Shown one piece after another: positions 62,403 through 64,000 of a DNA stretch of 64,000 bases. The DNA lies in the NCBI RefSeq assembly GCF_027924145.1, contig NZ_BRVP01000018.1, forward strand, positions 1 to 64,000. The letters are read 5' to 3'. Position 1 is the stretch's first letter. Every line of letters starts with the position of its first letter. The stretch is from Neptunitalea chrysea. Its GTDB lineage: Bacteria; Bacteroidota; Bacteroidia; Flavobacteriales; Flavobacteriaceae. The notes beneath the pieces were generated by a model. The model did no database searches. It was not told the DNA's origin and saw only the letters and a list, made by a program, of their open reading frames with translations. The translations under genes and the position numbers were made by a program.

Positions 62403-64000
62403 TTATTTTAAATCCTTAACCCGTAACTGCAAACTTACTGCCCCCTGCCATTCATTTTCATCAATGGTATAGGCCAAGGAAAAAGGCCGTTTGTTGGTAA
62501 TTAAAGAATACTTATCACCCAATCCAAAACCTATAGCAGTCAAGCTTTTACGTTCGTTGGGCAAAGGTGCATCTAATACTAAACGTAAATGGTCTCCGGT
62601 TTCTCCTACGGGTTTCCCCCAGCCGGTATCCGTTACTTGTTCGGTCATAAACACAGGCGTCATGTTCATAGGACCGAAAGGGGCAAATTGTTTTAGGATA
62701 CGGTAGAATTTAGCCGTTACTGCTTCTAATGGCAACACGGCATCAATTTTAATTTCGGGGGTTACTAATTTGGCATCAATAGTAGCTTTTACCACTGCTT
62801 CAAATTTAGCTTTAAACGCCTCGTATTTTTCGGGTAATAAAGTAAGTCCTGCAGCATATTTATGCCCCCCAAACTGCTCTATACAATCGGCACACGCCTC
62901 TAGTGCATTATACACATCAAATCCAGGAACGGAGCGCGCCGAAGCCGCTAACTTTTCCCCGCTTTTAGTGAACACCAAGGTAGGTCTAAAATAGGTTTCG
63001 GTTAACCTGCTGGCCACAATACCAATAACTCCCTTGTGCCAGCTTTCATTGTATACTACAGTAGTGCTATGGTTTTCCTCCTCTAATTCGATTATCTGAG
63101 CCAGGGCTTCCTGTGTAATTTGTTCATCTAAACTACGGCGGTTCGCATTGTACTCTTCTATATCTTTGGCAAAAAAAGCAGCCTGTGCCGCATCGGTTTC
63201 GGTAAGTAAGTTTACCGCATGCTGACCATGCTCCATACGTCCGGCAGCATTAATGCGGGGTGCTATTATAAACACCACATCAGTAACGGTAAGTTCTTTT
63301 TTCTTTAATTCGCCAATAAGTGCTTTAATACCAACTCTCGGAAAACTGTTAATTACCTTCAGCCCATAATAACAAAGCACACGATTTTCTCCTGTGATAG
63401 GTACAATATCGGCAGCAATAGCGGTAGCTACCAAATCAAGATACGGAATTAAATCATCTATAGTTTGATTTCTATTAGCTGCTAGGGCTTGTATAAGTTT
63501 AAACCCTACACCACAACCACACAACTCGTCATAGGGATAATTACAATCCTCCTGCTTAGGATCTAAAACCGCCACTGCATTTGGTACAGTATCTCCTGGT
63601 CGGTGGTGATCACAGATTACAAAGTCGATTCCTCTTTCGTTGGCATATGCCACTTTCTCTACAGCTTTAATACCACAGTCTAAAGCTATAATTAAAGAGA
63701 TATCATTATCATACGCAAAATCTATTCCCAGATAACTTACACCATACCCTTCATTATATCTATCTGGAATATATGTTGCCACATTAGGATAAATACTCAG
63801 TAGATAGCTACTCATTAACGATACCGCCGTGGTACCATCTACATCATAATCGCCATACACTAATATATTCTCACCATTTGCTATGGCTTGTTCTACACGG
63901 TTTACAGCTTTTTCCATATCCTTCATCAAATATGGATTGTGTAAATGACTTAACTGAGGTCGAAAAAAATCACGAGCCTCCTCAAAGGTTTCAATACCAC
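62403..64000 (-). CDS. recJ: RecJ single-strand exonuclease (5' part beyond window)
   Basis: The visible 532 or so residues include the catalytic DHH core (ILVYGDYDVDGTTA, IALDCGIKA, VICDHHRPGD) and the DHHA1 part (HKGVIGIVASRLTETYF, GGHKYAAGLTLLP). RecJ is a 5'-3' exonuclease for recombination and repair. The frame continues to the window edge (FFRPQLSHLHNP and on), so the start lies outside and the ATG at 63929 is internal. Confidence 0.95.
   Translation of the reverse strand, partial: GIETFEEARDFFRPQLSHLHNPYLMKDMEKAVNRVEQAIANGENILVYGDYDVDGTTAVSLMSSYLLSIYPNVATYIPDRYNEGYGVSYLGIDFAYDNDISLIIALDCGIKAVEKVAYANERGIDFVICDHHRPGDTVPNAVAVLDPKQEDCNYPYDELCGCGVGFKLIQALAANRNQTIDDLIPYLDLVATAIAADIVPITGENRVLCYYGLKVINSFPRVGIKALIGELKKKELTVTDVVFIIAPRINAAGRMEHGQHAVNLLTETDAAQAAFFAKDIEEYNANRRSLDEQITQEALAQIIELEEENHSTTVVYNESWHKGVIGIVASRLTETYFRPTLVFTKSGEKLAASARSVPGFDVYNALEACADCIEQFGGHKYAAGLTLLPEKYEAFKAKFEAVVKATIDAKLVTPEIKIDAVLPLEAVTAKFYRILKQFAPFGPMNMTPVFMTEQVTDTGWGKPVGETGDHLRLVLDAPLPNERKSLTAIGFGLGDKYSLITNKRPFSLAYTIDENEWQGAVSLQLRVKDLK

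Overview
The window is chromosomal DNA from a marine- or soil-type member of the Bacteroidota, most likely family Flavobacteriaceae. This is inferred from the low G+C content, several promoters with the Bacteroidota -7 motif TAnnTTTG, two proteins ending in type IX secretion (T9SS) sorting domains, DUF3078 and PorT-like outer-membrane barrels, and a flavobacterial-style PAS histidine kinase. Species cannot be named from the sequence alone.

Layout. 1-4.9 kb is core: a YwqK-like small secreted protein, aspS, a ClC channel with CBS domains and a cold-shock protein. 4.97-7.97 kb is a polymorphic-toxin locus: a 719-residue effector with a C-terminal HELMH metallopeptidase, a coupled immunity gene, and behind them the relics of at least one earlier toxin/immunity module, including an exact 47-bp copy of the toxin 3' end. 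8.2-26.3 kb is mostly core or housekeeping: tadA, dxs, DUF3078, a luciferase-like oxidoreductase, a PAS histidine kinase/receiver pair, DUF808, a siderophore-interacting protein, queD, an AraC regulator, a thioredoxin-reductase-like flavoprotein and a methyltransferase. 26.4-34.1 kb holds a large secreted pectate lyase, a decayed stretch, a CPBP protease, an enoyl-CoA hydratase coupled to an overlooked 57-residue membrane protein, and a MATE transporter.

34.2-44.5 kb is a strongly rearranged accessory zone. It contains a dead IS982 element, two lipoprotein/membrane genes, an IS1595 fragment joined to the C-terminal half of a metzincin toxin with its coupled lipoprotein, a tRNA-Ala pseudogene followed by a decayed start of a fic gene, uspA, the intact tRNA-Ala(GGC), the intact class II fic gene with paired inverted repeats at its promoter, a twice-frameshifted protein kinase between imperfect inverted repeats, an ORF-less group II intron and a HEPN fragment. 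44.5-50.3 kb is a small hemicellulose locus (GH115 alpha-glucuronidase, Sde182-type protein, a relic paralogue and an AraC regulator). 50.7-53.1 kb is a run of small hypotheticals. 53.3-64 kb returns to core functions: lpxH, a TPR histidine kinase/LuxR regulator pair, a two-gene ThrE-type exporter, an MFS transporter, a T9SS metalloprotease and recJ (cut by the window end).

Across the window runs a family of about ten short intergenic repeats, each about 50 bp and built from two small palindromes. They lie between genes on both strands and often begin at a stop codon. One copy abuts exactly the point where the decayed fic duplicate breaks off. Together with the tRNA-fic duplication and the toxin relics, this repeat family is the least explained structure here.
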